The notes under the pieces: generated by a model
What the model saw: only the letters and a program-made list of their open reading frames with translations
Databases searched by the model: none
What the model was told of the DNA's origin: nothing
Position numbers and translations under genes: made by a program
Assembly (NCBI RefSeq): GCF_009017495.1
Contig: NZ_CP044990.1
Location: 1,507,001-1,571,000, forward strand
Length of the DNA: 64,000 nucleotides
Direction: 5' to 3'
Source of the DNA: Deinococcus sp. AJ005
Lineage (GTDB): Bacteria > Deinococcota > Deinococci > Deinococcales > Deinococcaceae
Shown here: one piece after another, positions 30,413 through 43,328 of the stretch
Layout: each line of letters begins with the position of its first letter
Position numbering within the stretch: position 1 is the first letter of the stretch

Positions 30413-30884
30413 CCAGACGGTGCCTGAACCTTCTGAACTGGAGCGAATTGGCCCCGTCCCGGCACCTCAGCCTCCAGCACCAGCTCTCGCCGCGCACAGT
30501 GACACTCAGGCGGCCATTGAGCGGGCCGTGCAGCAGGGTCTGGAGAGCGAACGCCGCTCGCCAGCCCAGGGTGCCGATCTGGAGCGTCTGACCCGCCAAC
30601 TGCGTTACCGCGAGGCGGTGGATCAGCGTCTGTTGCGGCTGGGCGTGGGCGCAATCGTGTTTATTCTCTCCGCAGGCTGGCTGGCCGCCGACGTAACCCT
30701 GACGCTGGCGGCGGGATGGGGAGAGCTGGGCGGGCGGCCCTTCCGTCTGGAAAGCAGCGTGCTGGTGGCTTTTCTGACCACCAGCACGGCGACGGTGATC
30801 GGGTTGTTTCTGGTCTTCCTGCGCTGGCTTTATCCGCAGACGAATGGAAATGAGGAGAGGGAGCCGGAGCCGGACAGGCGGTGA
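30405..30884 (+). CDS. Two-TM membrane protein paired with Panacea gene, candidate toxin/effector
   Basis: A 159-residue protein starting at GTG, overlapping the Panacea gene by eight bases. Residues 1-65 are Pro/Ala-rich then charged helix (ERLTRQLRYREAVDQRLLRL), likely cytoplasmic. Two TM segments follow (GVGAIVFILSAGWLAADVTL and VLVAFLTTSTATVIGLFLVFLRWLYPQ) separated by a short loop (AAGWGELGGRPFRLESS), with a short acidic/basic tail. No enzymatic motif. I do not recognise a named family. The tight linkage makes it a candidate membrane-acting partner of the Panacea protein. A hairpin of CCCTCTCC/GGGAGAGGG follows at about 30884-30915. Confidence 0.7.
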   Translation: MPDQTVPEPSELERIGPVPAPQPPAPALAAHSDTQAAIERAVQQGLESERRSPAQGADLERLTRQLRYREAVDQRLLRLGVGAIVFILSAGWLAADVTLTLAAGWGELGGRPFRLESSVLVAFLTTSTATVIGLFLVFLRWLYPQTNGNEEREPEPDRR

Positions 30885-30931
30885 AAAGCCCTCTCCGCAG
30901 GGCAGGGGAGAGGGCTGGATGTGGGGTCTTT

Positions 30932-31106
30932 ATACGGATTCCGTCTGTTTCATGCAGAAATCGTGATAGCGCCGATTCCTGCACTCCACGCCCGGAATCC
31001 ATTTTTCTCCTGCTCACTGTCTTGTCCAGAGCAGCGCCCATGAGGACGCTTGGACGTCCATTCAGATTTTCAGGTGTTGTCAACACCTTTCAATCGGAGT
31101 CCGTAT
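30932..31106. mobile_element. MITE-like element, copy A
   Basis: About 175 non-coding bases bounded by imperfect terminal inverted repeats, ATACGGATTCCG at the left and CGGAGTCCGTAT at the right. In reverse orientation it matches 40249-40481, including GGACTCCGATTGAAAG, GCGTCCTCATGGG, GAGAAAAA and TTCCGGGCGTGGAGTG in the same order. It contains a near-terminal hairpin AGGTGTTG/CAACACCT. It has no transposase, so it would depend on one elsewhere. Its right end directly abuts the stop codon of the acyl-CoA dehydrogenase gene. No target duplication is clear. Confidence 0.75.
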
Positions 31107-32242
31107 TACTTCAGCAGATTCCGGGCAATCACCACGCGCTGAATCTCGTTCGTTCCCTCGTAGATCATGTTCAGCTTCACGTCGCGCAGTAGCTTTTCCA
31201 CTGGGTACTCGCCCACGTAGCCGTAGCCGCCGTGGACCTGAATGCCCTCGTTGGCGGCGCTGAAGGCCATTTCCGAGCAGTATGCCTTGGCAATCGCGCT
31301 CTCGAAGCCGTGCGGCATTCCCTGGTCCACCAGCCACGCGGCCTTCTGGTACATCAGGCGGCCCGTTTCAATGCCCATCGCCATCTCGGCCAGCTTGAAT
31401 TGAATGGCCTGAAATTCGGTAATGGGCTTGCCGAACGCCTCGCGCTCCTTGGCGTACTTGATGCTCTCTTCCATCGCGCGGCGGGCAATGCCCACGGACC
31501 CGGCAGCCACCGGAATACGCGTCTTGTCCAGCGTCTTCATGGCGATCTTGAAGCCGTCGCCCAGGCCGCCGAGTTGGTTTTCCTTGGGCACGCGCACGTC
31601 CTCGAACACCAGTTCGCTGGTCAGGCTGGCGCGCTGGCCCATCTTGTGCTTGATCTTGTTGTGGCTGAAACCCTCGGCATCTTTCGGCACCACCAGAGCC
31701 ACCGTCGCCTTATGCCCGCCATTCTTATCGGTGGTGGCAAAGACCACGTTAAACTCGGCCAGCCCGCCATTGCTGATCCACATCTTCGCGCCGTTCAAGA
31801 TCCAGGCGTCGCCGTCGTCGCGGGCCATTGTCGCCATCCCCGCCGCGTCCGAGCCGTTGCCGGGTTCGGAGAGGGCAAAGGCGGCCAGCCCAGCTTTCTC
31901 GGTCAGCGGTCCCAGGAACCGGGCCTGCTGTTCCTCGGTGCCGCCGATCAGGATGGGGGCAATTCCCAGTTCGGAAGCCATCAGCACGGTGTAGATGCCC
32001 ATGCAGCCGTAGGCCAGTTCCTCGCCGATCAGGCATTCGTCGAACATGCCCAGGCCCAGGCCGCCCGCGTGTTCGGGAATGGTAGGGTTCAGCAGGCCGA
32101 CTTCAAATGCCTTTTCCACCACCTGCCACGGCAGTTCTTCACGACGGTCATACTCGGCGGCAATCGGAATGATTTCTTTACGGGCAAAGTCGCGGGCGAG
32201 TTGCTGGAGCTGGCGCTGTTCATCGTTCAGGGTGAAATCCAT
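31106..32242 (-). CDS. Acyl-CoA dehydrogenase
   Basis: A 378-residue FAD-dependent dehydrogenase introducing the alpha-beta double bond in acyl-CoA beta-oxidation. It shows FALSEPGNGSDAAGM and WILNGAKMWISNG (FAD/acyl site), the helical C-domain EREAFGKPITEFQAIQFKLAEMA, QVHGGYGYVGEYPVEKLLRD, and the catalytic base Glu in MIYEGTNEIQRVVIARNLL. Closest in style to short/medium-chain or isovaleryl types; the chain length is not resolvable. AGGAGTG lies upstream of the ATG at 32242; the upstream TTG is less likely. The TAA stop touches a MITE-like element end. Confidence 0.9.
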   Translation of the reverse strand: MDFTLNDEQRQLQQLARDFARKEIIPIAAEYDRREELPWQVVEKAFEVGLLNPTIPEHAGGLGLGMFDECLIGEELAYGCMGIYTVLMASELGIAPILIGGTEEQQARFLGPLTEKAGLAAFALSEPGNGSDAAGMATMARDDGDAWILNGAKMWISNGGLAEFNVVFATTDKNGGHKATVALVVPKDAEGFSHNKIKHKMGQRASLTSELVFEDVRVPKENQLGGLGDGFKIAMKTLDKTRIPVAAGSVGIARRAMEESIKYAKEREAFGKPITEFQAIQFKLAEMAMGIETGRLMYQKAAWLVDQGMPHGFESAIAKAYCSEMAFSAANEGIQVHGGYGYVGEYPVEKLLRDVKLNMIYEGTNEIQRVVIARNLLK

Positions 32243-32452
32243 GCTGGACACTCCTTGCAAGAGGCTGGGGGAAAAGTGGTGGGAACTTAATTAGACTGGG
32301 TTCAATTCTATCATTTCGGGAGGTGGGCGTTGTGTTCTGCCGCCCACTGCATGTCCACCTCTGCCGATCATGGCCCGGTCACGGCCCGCCGGGTACAACC
32401 GACTTGCAGCCGGGGGGAGAGCCTTTCCGAAGCCTGCAAGGAGGCGGCAGGG

Positions 32453-33889
32453 ATGCAGAACAGAATCACGCACAGCGTCAGGATGGACATCACCGACGAC
32501 GAGACCTTCGGCAGCGACGAACATGCCCATGTGACCCGTGGGGGAACGCTGGTGTTGGACACTGCCCGGCCAAAGCTGACCGATCTGACCATCGGCAAGT
32601 GCGGCGGCGAGGTGCGGGTGGAACTGAGTGTCACGTATCGGCAGGCGGCGGGCGGCGCGGTCAGTGTGTCGGGCCGCGCCCTGCTGTATGAGGGCACCAG
32701 CGAGAACACCACCGATCTGGATGGCCGCGCCAGTTTTGACGGCACGGTGGCCAGCGGGGCCTCGCGCGGCTTCAACGTGCGCGTCCGCAACACCGACGAG
32801 GGCGGCGATTTCGCGGATATTCGTGTGGACGTGAACAACCTGGCCCTGAACGAGAACGATCCCTGCCCCAACATCGACGCCAAGGCAGCAGCGCTGGGGG
32901 CGGGATTCACTGGCAACGCCGTGTCCGGCTGCGAGGCAGTGCGCGGGGGCCACCGCAAACGCTTTCAGAACGCCGACATTTACTATTCGCCGTCCAGCGG
33001 GGCGCATGAGCTTCACGGCGAAATCCGGCGCAAGTACGACAGCAGGGGGGGGCCGGACAGTGATCTGGCGTTGCCCGTCACCGATGAAACCGGCACCCCG
33101 GATGGTGTGGGGCGCTACAACCACTGCTCTGGCAACGGCAGTATCTACTGGCATCCCCGCACTGGCCCGATGACGGTGCGCGGCGGCATTCGTGCCCGCT
33201 GGGCGCAGACCGGCTGGGAGCGCGGCGCATACGGCTACCCCACATCGGATGAGCTGAACATCGGCCAGAACCCGTGGCAGTGGTACAGCGACTTTCAGAA
33301 CGGCGTGATCTTCTTCGAGGGGAGCGGCGTGGTGGAACCGGCCACCGCCAGCCTGAGCGGCGCGCAGGTGCTGGCTGCTTTTGCCGCTGCCTTTCGCCGC
33401 CGCACTGCCGACGATCCCCGCGTGAACATCGATTCCGTGGTGGTCATTGGCGTCAGCGACAGCGCCTACGACTTCACGCGTAGCGGTAACCGGGTGGTTA
33501 CCTACCGCGTATCCGGCGAGATCAGCAGCGGTCACTGGTACATCCCTGATCCCAATTTCGAGGTCACGATTCCGGTGCAGTTCGCCGCCTCGCCCCCGCC
33601 CGACGCCCGGCGCGAGGTGGCCCTGAGCGCGCGGCAGGCCGGGGTGATCGGCATTCATGTGGACAATTTCGCGGGTCTTGGCATCCACGACGTGGCAAAC
33701 GCCCTGCATGACAAACTGGCAGCCATCTTTAACCGCCCGATAGCGCTGGGCAGCGTTCCTGCCATTGCCGGTCTGCTGAGCTTCAAGGTCATGAAGGACA
33801 GTGGCCTGACCCTGTACTTCCGCCCCGATGTGGCCGGACGTTTTGCCGCCGGGGCGGCGCAGACTATGCTGAACGACATTCGGATTTGA
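32453..33889 (+). CDS. LGFP-repeat protein of unknown function
   Basis: A 478-residue protein starting at ATG 32453 with AAGGAGG upstream. N-terminal part (1-140) is beta-rich, MDITDDETFGSDEHAHV... with VRVELSVTYRQ and FNVRVRNTDEGGDFADI, unrecognised. The middle (about 150-300) carries LGFP-type repeats: ADIYYSPSSGAHELHGEIRR, GSIYWHPRTGPMTVRGGIRA and ERGAYGYPTSDEL, each ending in a short Gly/Pro turn. LGFP repeats usually occur in secreted cell-wall-associated proteins, but no signal peptide is visible here. The C-terminal 150 residues (VLAAFAAAFRRRTADDPRVN onward) are a second unrecognised alpha/beta region. Function unknown. Confidence 0.75.
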   Translation: MQNRITHSVRMDITDDETFGSDEHAHVTRGGTLVLDTARPKLTDLTIGKCGGEVRVELSVTYRQAAGGAVSVSGRALLYEGTSENTTDLDGRASFDGTVASGASRGFNVRVRNTDEGGDFADIRVDVNNLALNENDPCPNIDAKAAALGAGFTGNAVSGCEAVRGGHRKRFQNADIYYSPSSGAHELHGEIRRKYDSRGGPDSDLALPVTDETGTPDGVGRYNHCSGNGSIYWHPRTGPMTVRGGIRARWAQTGWERGAYGYPTSDELNIGQNPWQWYSDFQNGVIFFEGSGVVEPATASLSGAQVLAAFAAAFRRRTADDPRVNIDSVVVIGVSDSAYDFTRSGNRVVTYRVSGEISSGHWYIPDPNFEVTIPVQFAASPPPDARREVALSARQAGVIGIHVDNFAGLGIHDVANALHDKLAAIFNRPIALGSVPAIAGLLSFKVMKDSGLTLYFRPDVAGRFAAGAAQTMLNDIRI

Positions 33890-33915
33890 GGGCAAGCGCT
33901 CCGGGCGATTCCCTC

Positions 33916-34818
33916 CTACACGCTCAGTTGCACGATCAGCCGTTCCAGCGTGACCCCGGCGTCCAGGCCACGTTTCATGGCCAGATCGGCGTCCAGAATC
34001 CGGCCCATGTGGGTGCGAATCTTGGCCTCGTTCAGCTTGCGGGCCACGTCCAGCGCCTTCTTGGCCGGATACGGCTTGACGCCCAAGCGCTGGGCTGCTG
34101 CCGTCTCGGTGACGCGGCCTTCCTCTTGCAGCAGGGCCACGCAGCGGACCACCAGACTGTATTGCCAGACCACCGCGCCCATCAGCTTGAAGGGGTCCTC
34201 GCCGGAAGCCAGCAGGCGGCGCAGTTGCCCCACCGCCTCACCGGGGCGGCCTGCCGTCGCCGCGCCCAGCATGGCAAAGCTGTCTCCCGGCGGCTCGCGG
34301 CCCACGATGCGCTGCACGCTCTGGCGGGTGTGCGGGCCGCCCAGCAGGGCCAGCTTGGTCAGTTCGCTGGCAATGCCCGCTAGATCGGAGCCGAAGACCT
34401 CGGCCAGATAAGCGGCGGCGTCCCTGTCCAGCGGGAGCTTTTGCTTCTTGGCGTACTGCACCACCCAGCCACTGATTTCGCCGGGCTTGCTGGGCGCGGC
34501 GGAGACGATCTGCTCGCCGCGTGCCTGATACAGCTTGCTGCGCGTGGCGGGGGCCGTTTCGTCCAGCACGGCCACCGTAATTGCCGCGCCCGCCAGCAGT
34601 TCCAGCAGCGCCTTATCGGGCTTGACGCCTTCAAAGTCCACGATCACGCCGCCGTCTCCAAACAGACCGGGGGACAGGTGTGGTCCCAGGGTCTGGGCCG
34701 TCACGTCGTCACCGCCCAGCCGGGGCAGATCGCGGGGGTTCAGGCCGCGCTTAATCAGGGTTTCGCGCAGGGCTTCCTCGGCCAGAAAGCGGTTGCCGGT
34801 AAAGGCCAGCAGGGTCAA
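33916..34818 (-). CDS. holA: DNA polymerase III delta subunit
   Basis: A 300-residue clamp-loader delta subunit, which opens the beta clamp. It follows the HolA pattern: LLAFTGNRFLAEEALRETLIKRG, then GLFGDGGVIVDFEGVKPDKALLELL, ITVAVLDETAPATRSKLYQ, EISGWVVQYAKKQKLPLDRDAAAYLAEVFGSDLAGIASELTKLAL, and the C-terminal collar helices around PFKLMGAVVWQYSLVVRC and GVKPYPAKKALDVARKL. The best start is TTG at 34818, which overlaps the TGA of the upstream kinase gene; the longer frame to 34935 lies inside that kinase gene. Translation is probably coupled to the kinase. Confidence 0.88.
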   Translation of the reverse strand: MTLLAFTGNRFLAEEALRETLIKRGLNPRDLPRLGGDDVTAQTLGPHLSPGLFGDGGVIVDFEGVKPDKALLELLAGAAITVAVLDETAPATRSKLYQARGEQIVSAAPSKPGEISGWVVQYAKKQKLPLDRDAAAYLAEVFGSDLAGIASELTKLALLGGPHTRQSVQRIVGREPPGDSFAMLGAATAGRPGEAVGQLRRLLASGEDPFKLMGAVVWQYSLVVRCVALLQEEGRVTETAAAQRLGVKPYPAKKALDVARKLNEAKIRTHMGRILDADLAMKRGLDAGVTLERLIVQLSV

Positions 34819-35678
34819 AAGCCGCCGTCCTCCGCCGCACAGTCTTCTCGTGTACCGTGGAGGACTTTCACGGCGGCTTCGGGCAAATCGGCATGGGGCA
34901 GGGCGGGCAACCCCAGCGCCAGCCGGGCCTGACACAGCTCGTCGTGCATGCCCACGGCGCTGCCAGGGCGCTGCGCCGGATCGCGCGACAGGGCGGCGCG
35001 CAGCAGGGGGTGCAGCGCCTCCGGGCCGGGCAATTCGGCCCGCGTGGTGTGAATACCCGCCAGCCAGCCCAGCGCGTCGGCGTAGGGCGGCTCGCCGGCC
35101 AGACAGTCGAACAGCAGCACGCCCACCGAATACAGGTCGCTGCGGGCGTCGCCGCGCATACCGTAAAACTGCTCCGGGGCCATGAAATGCGGCGTGCCCA
35201 TACGGGTGCCGCTGTGGATGTCCAGCGGCAGGTGCAGGGCGTGGCTCATGCCGAAGTCGATGATCCGCACCGTGTCCCAGCGGGCCAGTCCGCCCTGAAG
35301 CAGCACATTTTCTGGTTTCAGGTCCTGATGCGTCACGCCCTGACCGTGCAGGTAAGCCACGCCGCGCAGCAGGCCCATCCCGACGGACGTGGCCTCATCG
35401 ATATCCAGCGGCCCTTTTTCCAGCCGCTCGCGCAGGGTACCGCCCGTGATGAAGGGGAAGATCAACTGGGTGGGCGAGGCCGCCAGCAGGGGCACCAGGG
35501 CCGGATGATTCAGCGCTGCCGCCACCCGGCCCTCGTGTTGAAAGCGGGCCAGGGCATTGGGATCGTCCACCATCAGGGTTTTGACGAACACCGATAGGCC
35601 GCGCCACTGCCCCGCCTCGCTCAGAACACCGCCCCGTTCGGCCAGCGGCGTCCGCGCGGTCAGCTCCTGTGGTGTCAT
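34815..35678 (-). CDS. Serine/threonine protein kinase (non-RD type)
   Basis: A 287-residue Hanks-type kinase domain without membrane or sensor parts. The ATP Lys is K33 (SVFVKTL); the Gly-rich loop is degenerate (ERGGVLSEAGQW). The catalytic loop is THQDLKPENVLL, with Gln replacing the usual Arg of HRD (117-119), DFG is intact (141-143), and GTPHFMAPEQF and DLYSVGVLLFDCLAGEPPYAD follow. It should be catalytically possible but not regulated by the usual activation-loop Arg contact. An in-frame ATG at 35717 is also available; the 35678 start has AGGA just upstream. It is cotranscribed with holA (overlapping stop/start). Confidence 0.85.
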   Translation of the reverse strand: MTPQELTARTPLAERGGVLSEAGQWRGLSVFVKTLMVDDPNALARFQHEGRVAAALNHPALVPLLAASPTQLIFPFITGGTLRERLEKGPLDIDEATSVGMGLLRGVAYLHGQGVTHQDLKPENVLLQGGLARWDTVRIIDFGMSHALHLPLDIHSGTRMGTPHFMAPEQFYGMRGDARSDLYSVGVLLFDCLAGEPPYADALGWLAGIHTTRAELPGPEALHPLLRAALSRDPAQRPGSAVGMHDELCQARLALGLPALPHADLPEAAVKVLHGTREDCAAEDGGF

Positions 35679-35826
35679 CAGTTCCTGCACTCCTTTACTG
35701 TAGGTTAAATGCTTCACAAAATCAGTAACCTGATGTAGGGTCCGTCACTCTCGCCAGGTTGTGGCCGTTTCCCCCTTCAGCGCCACGCCACTGCGGCGCA
35801 GGGGCACGGCGTTTAGACTGCGGCCC

Positions 35827-36531
35827 ATGCTGTCATCCTCTGCCTCCACGCCTGACGCGCTGCGCGCCGTCGTTTTCGACTTCGACGGCACCATCCTGGA
35901 CACCGAGACCCGCGAATTCTGGCACTGGCAGCAGCTCTATCAGCAGCATGGGCGCGAGCTGGCGCTGACCGACTGGCAGCGCGGCATCGGCACCTGGGGG
36001 GCGTTCGATCCCTGGGCGGGTTTGCCCGAGGAGGTGCAGGCGGACCGCGAGAGCGTCCATGCTGGGCTGCATGAGCGCATCCTGGCCGACATCGCGGGGC
36101 AGGATCTGCGCCCCGGCGTGCGCGGCGTGCTGGAGGGCTTGCATGCTGCCGGATGGCCGCTGGCCCTGGCCACAAGCAGTGACCGCCGCTGGGTCACGCG
36201 CTGGCTGGAGCAGCACGGGCTGCTGAATCTGTTTGAAGTCCTGTGTACCAGTGACGATGTCCGGCGCGTCAAGCCAGACCCGGAACTGTATGTGCTGGCC
36301 GCCCAGCGCCTGGGCCTGCGCGCACAGGACTGTCTGGCCGTGGAGGACAGCCTGAACGGCGGAATCGCTGCTGTCGCTGCTGGAATGAGGCTGGTGGTGG
36401 TCCCCAACGACGTGACCCGCACCCAGCCCTTTCCCCCCGAGTGGGCCAGATTGAACGACGGCTTCTCGCTGGGACTGGTGGGCCTGTTGGAGGCGGCGGG
36501 CGTGAACGGGCCGCAGACGACTCAGTTCTAG
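35827..36531 (+). CDS. HAD-superfamily hydrolase (beta-phosphoglucomutase/phosphatase-like)
   Basis: A 234-residue haloacid-dehalogenase hydrolase of subfamily IA with a helical cap. It has motif I VVFDFDGTILDTE (nucleophile Asp), motif II ALATSSDRR, motif III with Lys in VRRVKPDPELYVLAAQRLGL and motif IV CLAVEDSLNGGIAAVAAGM. It is probably a phosphatase or phosphomutase for a small sugar phosphate. The start at 35827 is preferred because TAGACT lies seven bases upstream (leaderless type); the frame extends to 35761. Confidence 0.87.
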   Translation: MLSSSASTPDALRAVVFDFDGTILDTETREFWHWQQLYQQHGRELALTDWQRGIGTWGAFDPWAGLPEEVQADRESVHAGLHERILADIAGQDLRPGVRGVLEGLHAAGWPLALATSSDRRWVTRWLEQHGLLNLFEVLCTSDDVRRVKPDPELYVLAAQRLGLRAQDCLAVEDSLNGGIAAVAAGMRLVVVPNDVTRTQPFPPEWARLNDGFSLGLVGLLEAAGVNGPQTTQF

Positions 36532-36559
36532 TTCAGGCAGAGAGAGAGGGACAGAGCAG

Positions 36560-37528
36560 TCAGCGTTTCTCGCTGCTGTGCCCTGGTCTGACCCTCAGTT
36601 CGGGCCGGACGTGATGCGCGGCGTGGTTGGCGGCGATGGCGGCCTGCGCAAACGCCACAGAGATCAACTTGAAATCGCCGCCTGACTGCGCCAGATCGCC
36701 CACCACGTACACGCCTTCCAGCACGGTGCGTCCGCCGGGAGCGTCCGGGACGTATTCGCCGTGCCAGTCCAGTGGCCACGCTCCAATGGGGCAGAGGTCT
36801 GGCAGGTAACCACCCAGAATCAGTACGGTGTCGGCCTTGATGCTGCGGGCTGTGCCGTCCATCTCCAGTTCCGCGCCCTGCGGCGTGAGCCTGAGCAGGC
36901 GGGCGGGGGCCAGGATTTCGAAACCTCCACTGGTTCGCGCAGCCTCCAGCTTTTCCAGCGTCATTGGATTTCCCCGGAACAAGGCCCGACTGTGGGTCAG
37001 CGTGACGTCCGCTCCAGCCTCCGAAAGCTCCAGCGCCGCCCTCGCTGCCTGCGGGACGCCGCCCACGATCAGCACACGCCGCCCGTTCAATCCAGCGGGA
37101 TCGGGGAGGTCCGTTTGGACATCAGGATGTGAGTCTGCGCCGGGGACGCGGGCCGCGCGGGGCAACAATGCGCCCAGGCCCGCCGCCAGAATGACCGCGC
37201 CCGCTGTGAAAGTGTCCCCGTCCGTGCTGACCCGCCAGCCGTCGTCAACTTTTTCGAGTTCGCGGGCCACCCTATTCACGCTCATGTCCACGTCCAGCCC
37301 GTCCAGTTGCCGTAGCAGATGCGCCACCAGTTCCGCCGCCCGCGCTCCGGGCAATCCTGGCACGTCGTACACGCGTTTGTCCGGGTACAGGGCGCTCAGT
37401 TGGCCACCCACCTCGCCCCGCGCTTCCAGCACGCGCACCTTCAGGCCGCGCCACGCGGCGTAGAAAGCCGCATGCAGTCCGGCTGGGCCAGCGCCGATGA
37501 TCAGGATGTCGGAATGCAGGGCGTCCAT
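36560..37528 (-). CDS. Ferredoxin/flavodoxin-NADP reductase, thioredoxin-reductase-like type
   Basis: A 322-residue FAD/NADPH flavoprotein of the bacterial TrxR-like FNR group. The FAD site is ILIIGAGPAGLHAAFYAAWRG and EVGGQLSALYPDKRVYDVPG; the NADPH site is VLIVGGVPQAARAALELSEAGADVTLTHS; the C-terminal FAD contact is VLEGVYVVGDLAQSGGDFKLISVAFAQAA. The redox Cys pair of thioredoxin reductases is absent, as expected for an FNR. It probably passes electrons from NADPH to ferredoxin. It lies downstream of a second, unrelated ferredoxin reductase on the same strand. Confidence 0.88.
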   Translation of the reverse strand: MDALHSDILIIGAGPAGLHAAFYAAWRGLKVRVLEARGEVGGQLSALYPDKRVYDVPGLPGARAAELVAHLLRQLDGLDVDMSVNRVARELEKVDDGWRVSTDGDTFTAGAVILAAGLGALLPRAARVPGADSHPDVQTDLPDPAGLNGRRVLIVGGVPQAARAALELSEAGADVTLTHSRALFRGNPMTLEKLEAARTSGGFEILAPARLLRLTPQGAELEMDGTARSIKADTVLILGGYLPDLCPIGAWPLDWHGEYVPDAPGGRTVLEGVYVVGDLAQSGGDFKLISVAFAQAAIAANHAAHHVRPELRVRPGHSSEKR

Positions 37529-37601
37529 CAGGGAAAAAGTATGGCAAAGCGGGCGGAGACGAATGCCCGCCCGCTCTGTTTGCCTGACGCTCTACTTCCA
37601 G

Positions 37602-38969
<1,368 letters not shown>

Positions 38970-38979
38970 GGGCGCGAGT

Positions 38980-40161
<1,182 letters not shown>

Positions 40162-40248
40162 ATGGGGCGCAGTTTAGGCGCGTGGGCTGGGGGTGGGGGG
40201 AAAGTTGAGGTTTGCTTCAGAGCCAGGAAAGATTGCAGATCGAAGTGA

Positions 40249-40481
40249 TATGGACTCCGATTGAAAGATGTTGAAAACGCCTGGAAATCCGAGCGGGACT
40301 CGCAGAGCTGCGCCGCAGAGGAAGAGCGTCCTCATGGGGAGGAGTAGCCCCATAAGGGTGCTCTTCCACGACGACAGTCTGTTGATGACGAATGCGAGAA
40401 GGAGAAAAACAGGTTCCGGGCGTGGAGTGTAGAGACCTACGCTTTCCCGATCTCTACCGCGTTACAAACGGAATCTGTATA
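40249..40481. mobile_element. MITE-like element, copy B
   Basis: About 233 non-coding bases. Left end TATGGACTCCGATTGAAAG and right end ACGGAATCTGTATAA correspond to the reversed ends of 30932-31106, and several blocks between them match in order (GCGTCCTCATGGGG, AGGAGAAAAA, TTCCGGGCGTGGAGTG). It is longer than copy A, having an extra GC-rich palindromic segment (GAAGAGC...GCTCTTCC, 40321-40368). It lies between cax and clpS and carries no ORF. Confidence 0.72.
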
Positions 40482-40570
40482 ACCCCTCACCTCGCCTGAT
40501 CCCCTCAGCATCCCCACCGTCCGTAACCTCTGCCCCGCTACCTGCCCGCCGCGCCCGCTACACTCCCGGT

Positions 40571-40896
40571 ATGACGCGCCGAGACGGTGGCCGTGACGAA
40601 CAGGGCCGCACCCAGACACTTGAACGCACCACGACGCAGCGCCCCAAGCTGTACCGCGTGCTGCTCCTTAACGACGACTACACCCCGATGGATTTTGTGG
40701 TGATGGTCCTCTCCCAGTATTTCCGTAAGACCGAGGGTGACGCAGAAATGATCATGCTGGCGGTACATCACAAGGGCCAGGGTGTGGCCGGGGTTTACAC
40801 CCGCGACGTGGCCGAGACGAAGGTGGCGCAGGTCACGGCCCACGCCCGCCAGGAAGGCCACCCGCTGCGTGTGGTGGCGGAACCGGAGGCACAGGA

Positions 40897-40900
<4 letters not shown>
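40571..40900 (+). CDS. clpS: ATP-dependent Clp protease adaptor ClpS
   Basis: A 109-residue adaptor that delivers N-degron substrates to ClpAP. The disordered N-terminus ([15 protein letters not shown]) is followed by the ClpS core [24 protein letters not shown] with the Asn-Asp pair that binds the N-terminal residue of substrates. [30 protein letters not shown] follows. TACACT six bases before the ATG points to a leaderless message. Its stop overlaps the clpA ATG by four bases. Confidence 0.95.
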
Positions 40901-43113
<2,213 letters not shown>

Positions 43114-43328
43114 TCCCCGGTCCACCCAGGGAAGCCCCCGCCACAAGCAGCCTGACCGCGAGGCCATGTTTCGCCGCTGACACAGGCTTTATCAGACCCG
43201 ATGGCCGTTCAGCGCAATAAAGATCAGCCTGGATTTTTTTGATTTCATGTTGCCTTTAACCGGCGGGTGTAAAGGTTCATCGGGGGTTTTTTCATGTTGG
43301 GCAATGGAACAGAAAGGACAATCGAGGC

